Assembly (NCBI GenBank): GCA_031119515.1
Contig: JAVHXR010000083.1
Location: 1-9,201 of the forward strand
Source of the DNA: Propionicimonas sp.
Lineage (GTDB): Bacteria; Actinomycetota; Actinomycetes; Propionibacteriales; Propionibacteriaceae
Reading direction: 5' to 3'
DNA length: 9,201 nt
Part shown: positions 1-5,408 of the stretch, piece after piece
Position numbering within the stretch: the stretch's first letter is position 1
How the letters are laid out: each line of letters begins with the position of its first letter
The notes under the pieces: model-generated
The model's input: only the letters and a program-made list of their open reading frames with translations
The model's database searches: none
Told to the model about the DNA's origin: nothing
Program-made: the position numbers and the translations under genes

Positions 1-67
1 ACGCCACAACACCAGGAAACACCTTCCCAATATGAGCCATCTCCAGGATGAAGTCCTGCTCGCTCAC
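1..67 (-). CDS. CUT2-type sugar ABC transporter ATP-binding protein, N-terminal fragment
   Basis: The reverse strand reads GTG from base 67 and stays open to the left edge, giving 22 residues: VSEQDFILEMAHIGKVFPGV plus VA. The run 'LEM-x-x-I-x-K-x-FPGV-x-A' is the conserved N-terminus of the double-ATPase sugar importers (RbsA, MglA and XylG type), where it precedes the first Walker A motif. The GTG was chosen because AAGGAG lies at 82-77, nine bases upstream; an internal ATG at base 40 is the alternative but has no ribosome site. The gene is divergent from a LacI-family repressor, with a good promoter and operator between them, as expected for the first gene of a regulated sugar-uptake operon. 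The sugar cannot be told from this fragment. The Walker motifs lie outside the window, so the assignment rests on the N-terminal signature and context. Confidence 0.75.
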   Translation of the reverse strand, partial: MSEQDFILEMAHIGKVFPGVVA

Positions 68-121
68 GCCAGTCCGCTCCTTCGCGTTCCCAGTGGGCGG
101 GGTCGCCCGAGTCCGAACGGC

Positions 122-151
122 ACACTATGCCGCCCGACTCTGTCATGTCAA
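122..151 (-). promoter_or_regulatory. Promoter of the leftward sugar ABC operon
   Basis: Reading the minus strand, a consensus -35 box TTGACA lies at 151-146 and a TAGTGT -10 box at 127-122, separated by 18 bases. This fits a HrdB-type vegetative promoter, with transcription starting near base 115 and a leader of about 48 bases before the GTG at 67. The -35 box lies inside the palindrome at 143-162, so a repressor bound there would block RNA polymerase. Confidence 0.65.
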
Positions 152-162
152 CGCTGACATGA
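143..162. promoter_or_regulatory. LacI-type operator O1
   Basis: TCATGTCAACGCTGACATGA has perfect 8-bp arms (TCATGTCA / TGACATGA) around ACGC. It has a central CG and TGTCA-type half-sites, the usual form of LacI-family operators, where a hinge-helix leucine inserts at the central CG. It overlaps the -35 box of the leftward ABC promoter. A second copy of the same design lies at 253-272, next to the repressor gene itself. The repressor at 314-1318 is the obvious binding partner, by inference. Confidence 0.7.
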
Positions 163-252
163 TCTTGGTACGCGCTTTCCGAGATGTGATGGGCGCCGTG
201 ACAAGGGGGAACACACAAGGTCACGATTTGAGCACGATTCGCTTGTTCCGAT

Positions 253-272
253 TGATGTCCTCGATGACATGA
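253..272. promoter_or_regulatory. LacI-type operator O2
   Basis: TGATGTCCTCGATGACATGA matches O1 at 16 of 20 positions and keeps the same geometry: ATGTC, six bases including the central CG, then GACAT. It is less symmetric than O1 and so is probably the weaker site. It covers the -35 region belonging to the TAGGCT box at 281-286, which suggests autoregulation of the repressor. The O1-O2 offset is 110 bp, so looping between them is possible. Confidence 0.6.
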
Positions 273-280
273 TTGGCTGC

Positions 281-286
281 TAGGCT
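281..286 (+). promoter_or_regulatory. Probable -10 box of the LacI-family gene
   Basis: TAGGCT is a common actinobacterial -10 form. It would start transcription near base 293, giving a leader of about 20 bases that carries the GAGGAGG ribosome site at 301-307. No good -35 box is seen at the expected spacing; that stretch is occupied by operator O2. Confidence 0.4.
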
Positions 287-313
287 CCCGTGTGCGACAC
301 GAGGAGGGTCACT

Positions 314-1318
314 GTGGCGGCAGTTCAGCCACGGCCAACGTTGGCCGACGTCGCGAGACTCGCGGGTGTGAGCGCCAAGACAGTCTCGCGGGTATATGCG
401 GACCCCACCGCCGTGAGCGACGAGACCGCGGCACGCATCAGGGCCGCCGCGGACCGCCTCAATTTCCGGCCGAACACGCTCGCGCGCGACTTGCGTCGCG
501 GCGGTGTGACGAACACCGTGGCGTTCGTCACCGCCGAGTTCACCAACCAGTTCTACATCCAGGTCGCGGCCGGTATCGAGCGGGAGTGTGCCGCCCAGGG
601 CCTGACCATGGTGCTCGCCTCCAGCGACGACGCCCAGCGTGAGCAGGCAGTGATCGACACCCTCGTCACCCAGCGCGTGCGCGCCGTCCTGTTCGTCCCC
701 CTGGGCGACGACCACTCCTACCTCGAGGGCGAGCGCAAGCTGGGGATGGCGATCGTGGCGATCGACCGTCCGGCCCGCAACCTGCTGGCCGACTCGGTGG
801 TCCTGGCCAACCGGGAGGGCGCACTGCTCGCCACCCGCCAGCTGATCGAACGCGGCCACCGCAAGATCGGCTACGTCTGCAACCCTGCCGCGGTCTACAC
901 CCAGACCGAGCGACTGGCCGGCTATCGCCAGGCGATGTCGGAGGCAGGGCTCTCCTCGGGTTCGGACTGGTTGCGCGTCACCGACGACCCAGACGTGCCA
1001 CTGGAACACCTGGTCACGGAGTTGCTCGAATCCGACGACCCGCCCACGGCCCTGATCGGTGGCAACAACCGCGCCACCGTGGGTGCGATCAGGGCACTCC
1101 AGGCTCGCGGCGCCGACCTCGCGCTGGTCGGCTTCGACGACTTCGAGATGGCTGACGTCTTCGGGGTCTCCGTGATCGCCCACGACCCTGTCGAGATGGG
1201 CATCACCGCTGCCCGGATCGCGCTCGGCAGGCTCGCCGATCCCACCGGCCTGACCAGGACCGTCGAGCTGCCGGTCCACTACATCCCGCGGGGCTCCGGC
1301 GAGAAGCTACCCGCCTGA
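314..1318 (+). CDS. LacI-family transcriptional repressor, probable sugar-uptake regulator
   Basis: A 334-residue protein of normal LacI-family length. Residues 9-29 form the helix-turn-helix (TLADVARLAGVSAKTVSRVY). The hinge helix at about 53-61 (RPNTLARDLR) carries the ARxL leucine that in this family inserts into the operator's central CG. The rest is a periplasmic-binding-protein-like sensor domain with recognisable strands (VAFVTAEFTNQFYIQ, AIVAIDRP, IERGHRKIGYV, ALVGFDDFEMADVF). An in-frame GTG at 290 exists, but I chose GTG 314 because GAGGAGG at 301-307 sits six bases before it, and the extra eight residues do not resemble the family. It is divergent from a CUT2 sugar ABC ATPase, with two matching palindromes between, so the inferred role is repression of sugar import and of itself, relieved by a sugar or sugar phosphate. 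The inducer is unknown. Confidence 0.92.
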   Translation: MAAVQPRPTLADVARLAGVSAKTVSRVYADPTAVSDETAARIRAAADRLNFRPNTLARDLRRGGVTNTVAFVTAEFTNQFYIQVAAGIERECAAQGLTMVLASSDDAQREQAVIDTLVTQRVRAVLFVPLGDDHSYLEGERKLGMAIVAIDRPARNLLADSVVLANREGALLATRQLIERGHRKIGYVCNPAAVYTQTERLAGYRQAMSEAGLSSGSDWLRVTDDPDVPLEHLVTELLESDDPPTALIGGNNRATVGAIRALQARGADLALVGFDDFEMADVFGVSVIAHDPVEMGITAARIALGRLADPTGLTRTVELPVHYIPRGSGEKLPA

Positions 1319-1337
1319 GCCGCCCGTCCGCCCGGCA

Positions 1338-1550
1338 CCCATCATCGAGAGCCACCGCCCAAGCCATGGCCCTCAACACCAAAGGCTGGCCCTCAACACC
1401 AAAGGCTGGCCCTCAACCGAGGTACACGGCCGAGCCGCAAGGCACACCCCCACCCCATCATCGAGAGCCACCGCCCGAGCCATGGCCCTCGGTAACGAAG
1501 GCTGGCCGTCGGCGGGGTGCACCGCCGAGTCGTACGTCCTCGCCCGAACC
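1338..1550. repeat. Imperfect ~100-116 bp tandem duplication
   Basis: Bases 1338-1374 and 1454-1490 are 37-bp copies that differ at one position; both run through CATCATCGAGAGCCACCGCC and GCCATGGCCCTC. Similarity continues more weakly after each copy (AAGGCTGGCC, then a GCCGAG-C/T-CG stretch), so the unit is about 100 bp. The first unit is longer because of the 20-bp insertion described separately. Short reading frames cross it on both strands, but none has a ribosome site or a recognisable protein family. The region lies between two convergent genes, so it may be a duplicated spacer or part of a dispersed repeat family. Confidence 0.7.
1367..1417. repeat. 2.5 copies of a 20-bp tandem repeat
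   Basis: The unit GGCCCTCAACACCAAAGGCT occurs at 1368-1387 and 1388-1407 without mismatch, followed by ten bases of a third copy (1408-1417). It is nested in the first unit of the larger duplication. The second large unit has a single diverged version (GGCCCTCGGTAACGAAGGCT at 1484-1503). Slippage during replication is the simplest origin. Confidence 0.75.
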
Positions 1551-1622
1551 GGTGGCTCCTTGACCACGGGGGTGAACGGCCACACCGGCGGGCTGGAATC
1601 GCCGGCCGGGGCGAGGACGGGA

Positions 1623-1657
1623 CGGGCCTGGCCGGCCGACTCGGCCGGCCAGGCCCG
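1623..1657. terminator. Long GC hairpin, terminator of metNIQ and possibly bidirectional
   Basis: CGGGCCTGGCCGGCCG at 1623-1638 and its exact reverse complement at 1642-1657 form a 16-bp stem with an ACT loop. It begins seven bases past the metQ stop codon on the minus strand. There is no T-run on either side, which is usual for high-GC actinobacterial terminators. Its place between convergent genes lets it serve the repressor gene as well. Confidence 0.75.
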
Positions 1658-1663
1658 GATGGG

Positions 1664-2518
1664 TCAGGCGCCGGGGATGACGTCGCCCGACGGCCAGGTC
1701 TGCCGGATGAAGTCGGCCACCTCCTGGCTGTGGAGCAGCTCGTCGAGCGTGGCGACGCCCGGGTTGGTGTTGTCGGTCCGCCAGACCAGGAAGTTGCCGT
1801 ACGGGTTGCCCTCGACGGCCTCGATCCCGATCGCGTCGGCGGTACTCAGGCCGGCCGTCAGGATGAAGTTGCCGTTGACGAACGCCACGTCGATGGCCGG
1901 ATCCTCCAGCTGCTGGACGATCACCTCCGGCTGGTTCTCGACGAACTTGAAGCCGCGCGGGTTCTGCTCGGCGGTCAGGTTCAGGACGTTGCTGTCGTCG
2001 GTGATCCCGGTCAGCTGGCCGTTGGCCTCCAGCACCCGCAGGCCGCGGATCTGGTTGGAGGCGTCGTTCGTGATCGCGATCGTGGCGCCGTCCGGCACCT
2101 CGTCGAAGGAGGCGTACTTCGAGGAGAACGCCGCGTACGGCTCGATGTGAACGCCTGCCCCGTGCTCGAACTCGTACCCCTTCTCGGCGATCTGGGCCGT
2201 CAGGTACGGCAGGTGCTGGAAGTAGTTCGCGTCCAGTTCACCGGAGGCGAGCGCCTCGTTCGGCTGGACGTAGTCGTCGAACTCCACGATGTCGAGGTCG
2301 ATGCCGGCCTCGGCCGCCAGGTTCTGCTGCACGAACTCGAGGATCTTCGCGTGCGGCACCGGGCTGGCGCCGACCTTGACCGTGACCGGCGCTGCGGACG
2401 CGGTGGATCCCGGCTCCCCGGAGGCCGACGGAGTGGCGGTCGACGCACACGCCGACAGCGCCATGACGGCCGCGAGAGGTGCGGCGACGGCGAGTAGGCG
2501 CTTGCGTGGGGTGCCCAT
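1664..2518 (-). CDS. metQ: MetQ-type methionine-binding lipoprotein of an ABC importer
   Basis: A 284-residue secreted lipoprotein of the NlpA/MetQ family, close to the family's usual length of about 270. Residues 1-23 are a signal peptide with basic start (PRKR) and lipobox LSAC, with Cys24 as the lipidated residue. A Ser/Ala/Pro-rich linker follows, then the binding domain from about residue 46, with the family marks GASPVPHAKILEFV and QPNEAL...LDANYFQHLPYL. It would capture L- or D-methionine outside the membrane and pass it to MetI-MetN. AAAGGAG ends seven bases before the ATG. It is the last gene of metN-metI-metQ, 95 bases after metI, and a strong hairpin follows it. The leader context also makes another sulfur amino acid, such as cystine, possible as substrate. 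Confidence 0.93.
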   Translation of the reverse strand: MGTPRKRLLAVAAPLAAVMALSACASTATPSASGEPGSTASAAPVTVKVGASPVPHAKILEFVQQNLAAEAGIDLDIVEFDDYVQPNEALASGELDANYFQHLPYLTAQIAEKGYEFEHGAGVHIEPYAAFSSKYASFDEVPDGATIAITNDASNQIRGLRVLEANGQLTGITDDSNVLNLTAEQNPRGFKFVENQPEVIVQQLEDPAIDVAFVNGNFILTAGLSTADAIGIEAVEGNPYGNFLVWRTDNTNPGVATLDELLHSQEVADFIRQTWPSGDVIPGA

Positions 2519-2537
2519 GGTGGTGCTCCTTTACGTT

Positions 2538-2604
2538 GGGGCCGTTCGGCCCGGGTTGGCGGCCGGCGGGCGCCGGCCGGTTTCCCCGCCGCGGGCGCGG
2601 CGGG
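2538..2604 (-). promoter_or_regulatory. Three stacked hairpins between metI and metQ
   Basis: The 95-base gap is almost all structure: GGGCCG/CGGCCC (2539-2544 with 2547-2552), GGCCGGC/GCCGGCC (2561-2567 with 2572-2578) and CCCGCCGCG/CGCGGCGGG (2585-2593 with 2596-2604). The loops drawn are only 2-4 bases, so one or two inner pairs would open. Binding proteins are usually needed in excess over their permease, and intercistronic hairpins can protect or uncouple the downstream message. That role is inferred; a partial terminator is the alternative. Confidence 0.5.
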
Positions 2605-2613
2605 AAGTCGTGG

Positions 2614-3303
2614 TCAGCGGTGGTCGACCCGCCGGATCAGCGCGTCCCCGATCACCTGGACGACCTGCACCAGCAGGACGAGGATGACGAGGACGACCAC
2701 CATCACCTCCGGCTGGAAGCGCTGGTAGCCGTAGTTGTAGGCCAACCGGCCCAGCCCGCCGCCGCCGATCAGCCCGGCCATCGCCGAGTAGCCGATCAGG
2801 GCGACGACGGTGGTGGTCACGGCCGCGACCAGAGCCGGGAGCGCCTCCGGGAGCAGCACCTTCCAGACGGTCTGGAGGCGGGTCGAGCCCATCGCGTGCG
2901 CGGCGTCGAGCTTGCCCGGATGCACCTCCCGCAGCGCGGTCTCGACCAGCCGGGCGAAGAACGGGACCGCCGCGATGGTGAGCGAGACCGAGGCGGCGAT
3001 CGGCCCGATCGAGGTTCCGACCAGGAACCGGGTGAGCGGGATCAGCGAGACCATCAGGATCGCGTACGGGACCGACCGGGTGATGTTCACGATGATCCCG
3101 GAGAGGACGACGTTCAGCCCGGGGTTGGCGGCGAGCCCGCCGGGCTGGGTGACGAACAGGACCACCCCGAGCGGCAGCCCGAGCAGCACCGTCGCCAGGC
3201 CGGAGATCGCCACCATCTGGAGTGTCTCGACGAAGGCGGGCCACAGCGCGGTGGTGATCGCGGGGTTCTGGAGCAGGTCGGTGACGAGGTCCAGCGGGAT
3301 CAT
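2614..3303 (-). CDS. metI: MetI-type methionine ABC transporter permease
   Basis: A 229-residue inner-membrane protein, matching the 215-230 residues usual for MetI. About five membrane segments are visible near residues 26-52, 65-88, 98-118, 155-180 and 198-220. The sequence RSVPYAILMVSLIPLTRFLV followed by GTSIG is characteristic of MetI. The coupling helix that docks on the ATPase (EAA loop) lies near 126-156, with AAHAMGSTRLQTVWKVLLPE. The ATG overlaps the metN stop as ATGA, so translation is probably coupled and the two subunits made in matched amounts. It forms the membrane channel of the methionine importer with MetN, fed by MetQ. Confidence 0.93.
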   Translation of the reverse strand: MIPLDLVTDLLQNPAITTALWPAFVETLQMVAISGLATVLLGLPLGVVLFVTQPGGLAANPGLNVVLSGIIVNITRSVPYAILMVSLIPLTRFLVGTSIGPIAASVSLTIAAVPFFARLVETALREVHPGKLDAAHAMGSTRLQTVWKVLLPEALPALVAAVTTTVVALIGYSAMAGLIGGGGLGRLAYNYGYQRFQPEVMVVVLVILVLLVQVVQVIGDALIRRVDHR

Positions 3304-4292
3304 CGGACTGCCTCCGGATCGCTCGGACGGGCACCGGCGCCGCCGGCCCGCAGGAACCCGACCAGTTCGGACACGTCGAGCCGGTCCGGTACGGCCACCC
3401 GCTGGCGCCGGAAGGTGGTGCCGTCGAGAGATTCGACGACACCGGCCACAACGGGCAGCTCCACCGCGAAGTGTCGCTCGGCGCGGGTGACCACGGCGAC
3501 GTCGTTGGGCGGCACCGAGTCGAGTACCTCGACGGACCGGCCGGAGGCCGGGTCCGGCGCCGGCAGCGCCAGCAGCGCCTCGCTCAGCCGGCCCCCGAAC
3601 CGTCCGACGACCTCGCCGAGCCGGCCGGACTCGACCACCAGGCCGTCCTCCAGCAGCGTGACCGAGTCGCAGATCCGCTTCACGACGTGCATCTCGTGGG
3701 TGATCACCAGCACCGCCAGACCCACCCGGGCCTTCAGCGAGGCGATCAGGTCGAGGATCTCGTCGGTGGTCCGGGGGTCGAGCGCGCTGGTCGGCTCGTC
3801 GCAGAGCAGGACGTCGGGGTCGGTGGCGAGAGCGCGCGCGATCCCCACCCGCTGCCGCTGGCCACCGGACAGCTGGGCTGGATAGGCGGGGCCGGCATCG
3901 GCCAGGCCGACCAGGCCCAGCAGCTCGACAGCCTTCGCCTCCCGCTCGGTCCTCGGGACGCGGGCCAGCTCCAGCGGGTAGGCGACATTGCCGAGGATGG
4001 TGCGGGCGTCGAAGAGGTTCGCGTGCTGGAAGACGAGGCCGAGCCGCCGGCGCGCGGCGCGCAGCTCGGCGGCGTGGACGGCGGTCAGGTCGGCGCCGTT
4101 GATCTCGACGGTGCCCGAGGTGGGCCGGTCGAGCATCGCCAGGCAGCGGACCAGGGTGGACTTGCCGGCACCGGACTGGCCGACGATGCCGTGCACCGAG
4201 TTGGCGGGGACGCTGAGCGTCACGCCATCGAGGGCGCGGATCTCGCGTTTGCCCTGGTAGTAGACCTTCTTCAGGTCCGTGACCGTGATCAT
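3300..4292 (-). CDS. metN: MetN-type methionine ABC transporter ATP-binding protein
   Basis: A 330-residue ATPase. Walker A GQSGAGKST is at 38-46, the Q-loop glutamine at 89, signature LSGGQRQRVGIARAL at 141-155, Walker B VLLCDEPTSALD at 161-172 and the switch histidine at 199 (THEMH). The first 250 residues match MetN closely. The C-terminal part corresponds to the NIL/ACT-like domain that in MetN binds methionine and shuts transport down; only its second half is easy to see (VAGVVESLDGTTF, then a FLRAGG helix). The start MITVTDLKKVYYQG is where the family begins; the frame is open to 4370, but that extension is unlike MetN. Its ribosome site is weak (AAGAGAG), which fits control by the leader. 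First gene of the operon. Confidence 0.92.
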   Translation of the reverse strand: MITVTDLKKVYYQGKREIRALDGVTLSVPANSVHGIVGQSGAGKSTLVRCLAMLDRPTSGTVEINGADLTAVHAAELRAARRRLGLVFQHANLFDARTILGNVAYPLELARVPRTEREAKAVELLGLVGLADAGPAYPAQLSGGQRQRVGIARALATDPDVLLCDEPTSALDPRTTDEILDLIASLKARVGLAVLVITHEMHVVKRICDSVTLLEDGLVVESGRLGEVVGRFGGRLSEALLALPAPDPASGRSVEVLDSVPPNDVAVVTRAERHFAVELPVVAGVVESLDGTTFRRQRVAVPDRLDVSELVGFLRAGGAGARPSDPEAVR

Positions 4293-4411
4293 GGTGGCTC
4301 TCTTGTCTGCGGTCTGCGGGCAGGCGGAACGCCGACCCCGGGAAGACCGGTGGGGAAAGGGACAGCACACCCCGACGTCGGCAGGACGCGGGCAGGAGAG
4401 GAAGAGCCGCA

Positions 4412-4424
4412 GCCGCTCAGCGGC
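4412..4424 (-). promoter_or_regulatory. Small hairpin in the metN leader
   Basis: GCCGC and GCGGC flank a three-base loop (minus strand GCCGC-TGA-GCGGC), 18 bases after the end of the poly-cysteine reading frame. Just beyond it the leader carries GGCTCTT (minus, 4408-4402), which can pair with AGAGCC next to the metN ribosome site (4301-4296). This would be a possible sequestering helix in an attenuator. The pairing is short (about 6-7 bp) and untested. Confidence 0.3.
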
Positions 4425-4442
4425 CGGGGAGCGTGCCGATGC

Positions 4443-4472
4443 TCAGCAACAGCACATTCGCATGCACATCAT
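4443..4472 (-). CDS. Poly-cysteine leader peptide upstream of metNIQ
   Basis: The minus strand from 4472 reads ATG ATG TGC ATG CGA ATG TGC TGT TGC TGA, encoding MMCMRMCCC and then stop. Starts at 4472, 4469, 4463 or 4457 are all in frame. Four of nine residues are Cys and three are Met, and three Cys codons directly precede the stop. Leader peptides ending in Cys runs are established in mycobacteria as cysteine-responsive attenuators of downstream sulfur genes; ribosome stalling at low cysteine changes leader RNA folding. Here the frame sits 150 bases before metN, so a similar sulfur-supply switch is inferred. I see no clear Shine-Dalgarno sequence, so the initiation codon is uncertain. A random short Cys-rich frame is the alternative. 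Confidence 0.55.
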   Translation of the reverse strand: MMCMRMCCC

Positions 4473-4529
4473 CGCCGGGGCTGCGGAGAGCAGACGGGCG
4501 GAGTGGCATGCGGTGTTGGACACGGGAGA

Positions 4530-4560
4530 ACCATACCCGCCGTCCCACCGGCTACCGCAA
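4530..4560 (-). promoter_or_regulatory. Candidate metNIQ promoter
   Basis: On the minus strand TTGCGG (4560-4555) and TATGGT (4535-4530) are separated by 19 bases. This would start transcription near 4523 and place the poly-cysteine frame about 50 bases into a leader of roughly 230 bases. The -10 box is good, while the spacing is slightly long. Confidence 0.4.
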
Positions 4561-4609
4561 ATCGGTCTGACCATCCGAGCGCCGCGGCAGACGCGAGCGG
4601 AAACGGGAA

Positions 4610-4639
4610 GCTCGTGCCGACGGCGTTGACGGCACGAGC
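4610..4639. promoter_or_regulatory. Perfect 10+10 bp inverted repeat over a -35 box
   Basis: GCTCGTGCCG (4610-4619) and CGGCACGAGC (4630-4639) are exact reverse complements with a 10-base spacer. The half-site centres are 20 bp apart, about two helical turns, which suits a dimeric repressor. The rightward -35 box TTGACG (4626-4631) lies in the spacer and right arm. An RNA hairpin or terminator is possible, but the overlap with the promoter favours an operator. The regulator is not in the window as far as I can tell. Confidence 0.5.
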
Positions 4640-4656
4640 GTGCAGCATCATAGGCA
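4626..4656 (+). promoter_or_regulatory. Candidate promoter of the rightward Rossmann-protein gene
   Basis: TTGACG (4626-4631) and TAGGCA (4651-4656) are separated by 19 bases, or by 18 if read as ATAGGC. Transcription would start near 4663 and leave a leader of about 137 bases. That leader can form two hairpins, CCGCGCC/GGCGCGG (4726-4744) and CGGGCGGA/TCCGCCCG (4758-4780), the second ending just before the ribosome site at 4789-4793. Confidence 0.45.
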
Positions 4657-4799
4657 GAGGCTGGGAGAACGTGCACGCTGTCCGAGGTTTACGTCCCCGC
4701 CGGGAATGGGGTAACACGGAAGCGTCCGCGCCCGGCAGGCGCGGCAGCCGCACGTATCGGGCGGACGAACGCTCCGCCCGGCCCCCACGGGAGACCGCC

Positions 4800-5345
4800 A
4801 TGACAGCTGTCACGATCATCGGCTCCGGAACGATGGGGCGCGCCATCCAGGCGATCGCCGTAGCCGCCGGGGCGACCGTCCAGTCGCTCTCCCGGGCTGA
4901 CACCGGGGCGATCACGGGCGAGGTCGTGGTCCTGGCCGTGCCGTACCCCTCCCTCGACGACGTCCTGGCCCGCTACGGTCCGCAACTGGCCGGCAAGGTG
5001 GTCGTCGACATCACCAACCCACGTGACCCCTCCACCGGAGACTGGCCGTTGCCGGCAGACACCAGCGGTGCGGAACTGCTCGCGGCGCGCCTGCCGGGGT
5101 CGATCGTGCTCAAGGCCTTCAACACGACTCCCGCCGACCGGCTCGCGGCCGTGGTGGCCCGCGGGCCACCGGGCACCGGCCTGGTCGCCGGGGACGAACG
5201 GCACGCCAAGCAGCGGATCATGAGCCTGTGGGAAGGCGGTGGGGTCCGGGTGGTGGACGCCGGACCGCTCTCCCGGGCCAGGGCACTGGAACGCGAGACC
5301 CTCGCCGAGCGGACCTCCGAGGCTGCCGTCGACACCTCTGGCTGA
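4800..5345 (+). CDS. Rossmann-fold F420/NADP-dependent oxidoreductase-like protein
   Basis: A 181-residue cytoplasmic protein with an N-terminal dinucleotide-binding loop GSGTMG at 8-13. The order of motifs (VVVLAVPYPSLDDVL, then VVDITNP, VLKAFNTTPADRL, LVAGDERHAKQ and VVDAGPLSRARALE) is that of the NADP-oxidoreductase, coenzyme-F420-dependent family, whose members move hydride between F420 and NADP. Relatives are about 200-220 residues and usually continue after 'ARALE' with a hydrophobic helix; here the end is a short polar tail (ERTSEAAVDTSG), so the C-terminus is truncated or diverged. F420 use is therefore uncertain. GGGAG lies six bases before the ATG. The frame is open further upstream (GTG at 4671), but that stretch is arginine-rich and unlike the family. 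The next gene starts 63 bases downstream. Confidence 0.75.
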   Translation: MTAVTIIGSGTMGRAIQAIAVAAGATVQSLSRADTGAITGEVVVLAVPYPSLDDVLARYGPQLAGKVVVDITNPRDPSTGDWPLPADTSGAELLAARLPGSIVLKAFNTTPADRLAAVVARGPPGTGLVAGDERHAKQRIMSLWEGGGVRVVDAGPLSRARALERETLAERTSEAAVDTSG

Positions 5346-5408
5346 GCTGCCCCGGTTCCCCGGCGCCTTCCAGCCGTCGCGAGTACCCTGCGAGCTGAAG
5401 GAGCCAGC

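Noticed and set aside
197..225. CGTGAC-N17-GTCACG inverted repeat in the lacI-ABC spacer
   Set aside because: The arms are only 6 bp, with long spacing and no overlap with a promoter element; likely chance beside the stronger operators.
221..1279. 352-codon open frame on the minus strand opposite the LacI-family gene
   Set aside because: It is a GC-bias shadow: Asp/Gly/Arg/Val-rich, with no family resemblance or ribosome site, and fully opposite a clear LacI protein.
1338..1507. CRISPR-like direct repeats
   Set aside because: There are only two large copies and a 20-bp tandem repeat without unique regular spacers, and no cas genes nearby.
2479..3885. 468-codon plus-strand frame over metI and metN
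   Set aside because: The translation is Arg/Asp/Gln/Ser-rich low-complexity sequence, opposite two well-supported transporter genes.
4293..4560. SAM riboswitch before metN
   Set aside because: I looked for the conserved cores of SAM-I and SAM-IV types and did not find them; the poly-cysteine frame explains the leader better. A covariance-model search (Infernal with Rfam) would settle it.
3471..4799. Possible long N-terminal extension of the Rossmann-fold protein
   Set aside because: The frame is open only because it shadows metN; the dinucleotide loop starts right after ATG 4800, which has its own ribosome site.
4671..4799. In-frame GTG start at 4671 for the Rossmann protein, including a rare TTA codon
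   Set aside because: The extra 43 residues are Arg-rich and unlike the family, and the ribosome spacing is poor; the TTA is therefore probably untranslated.
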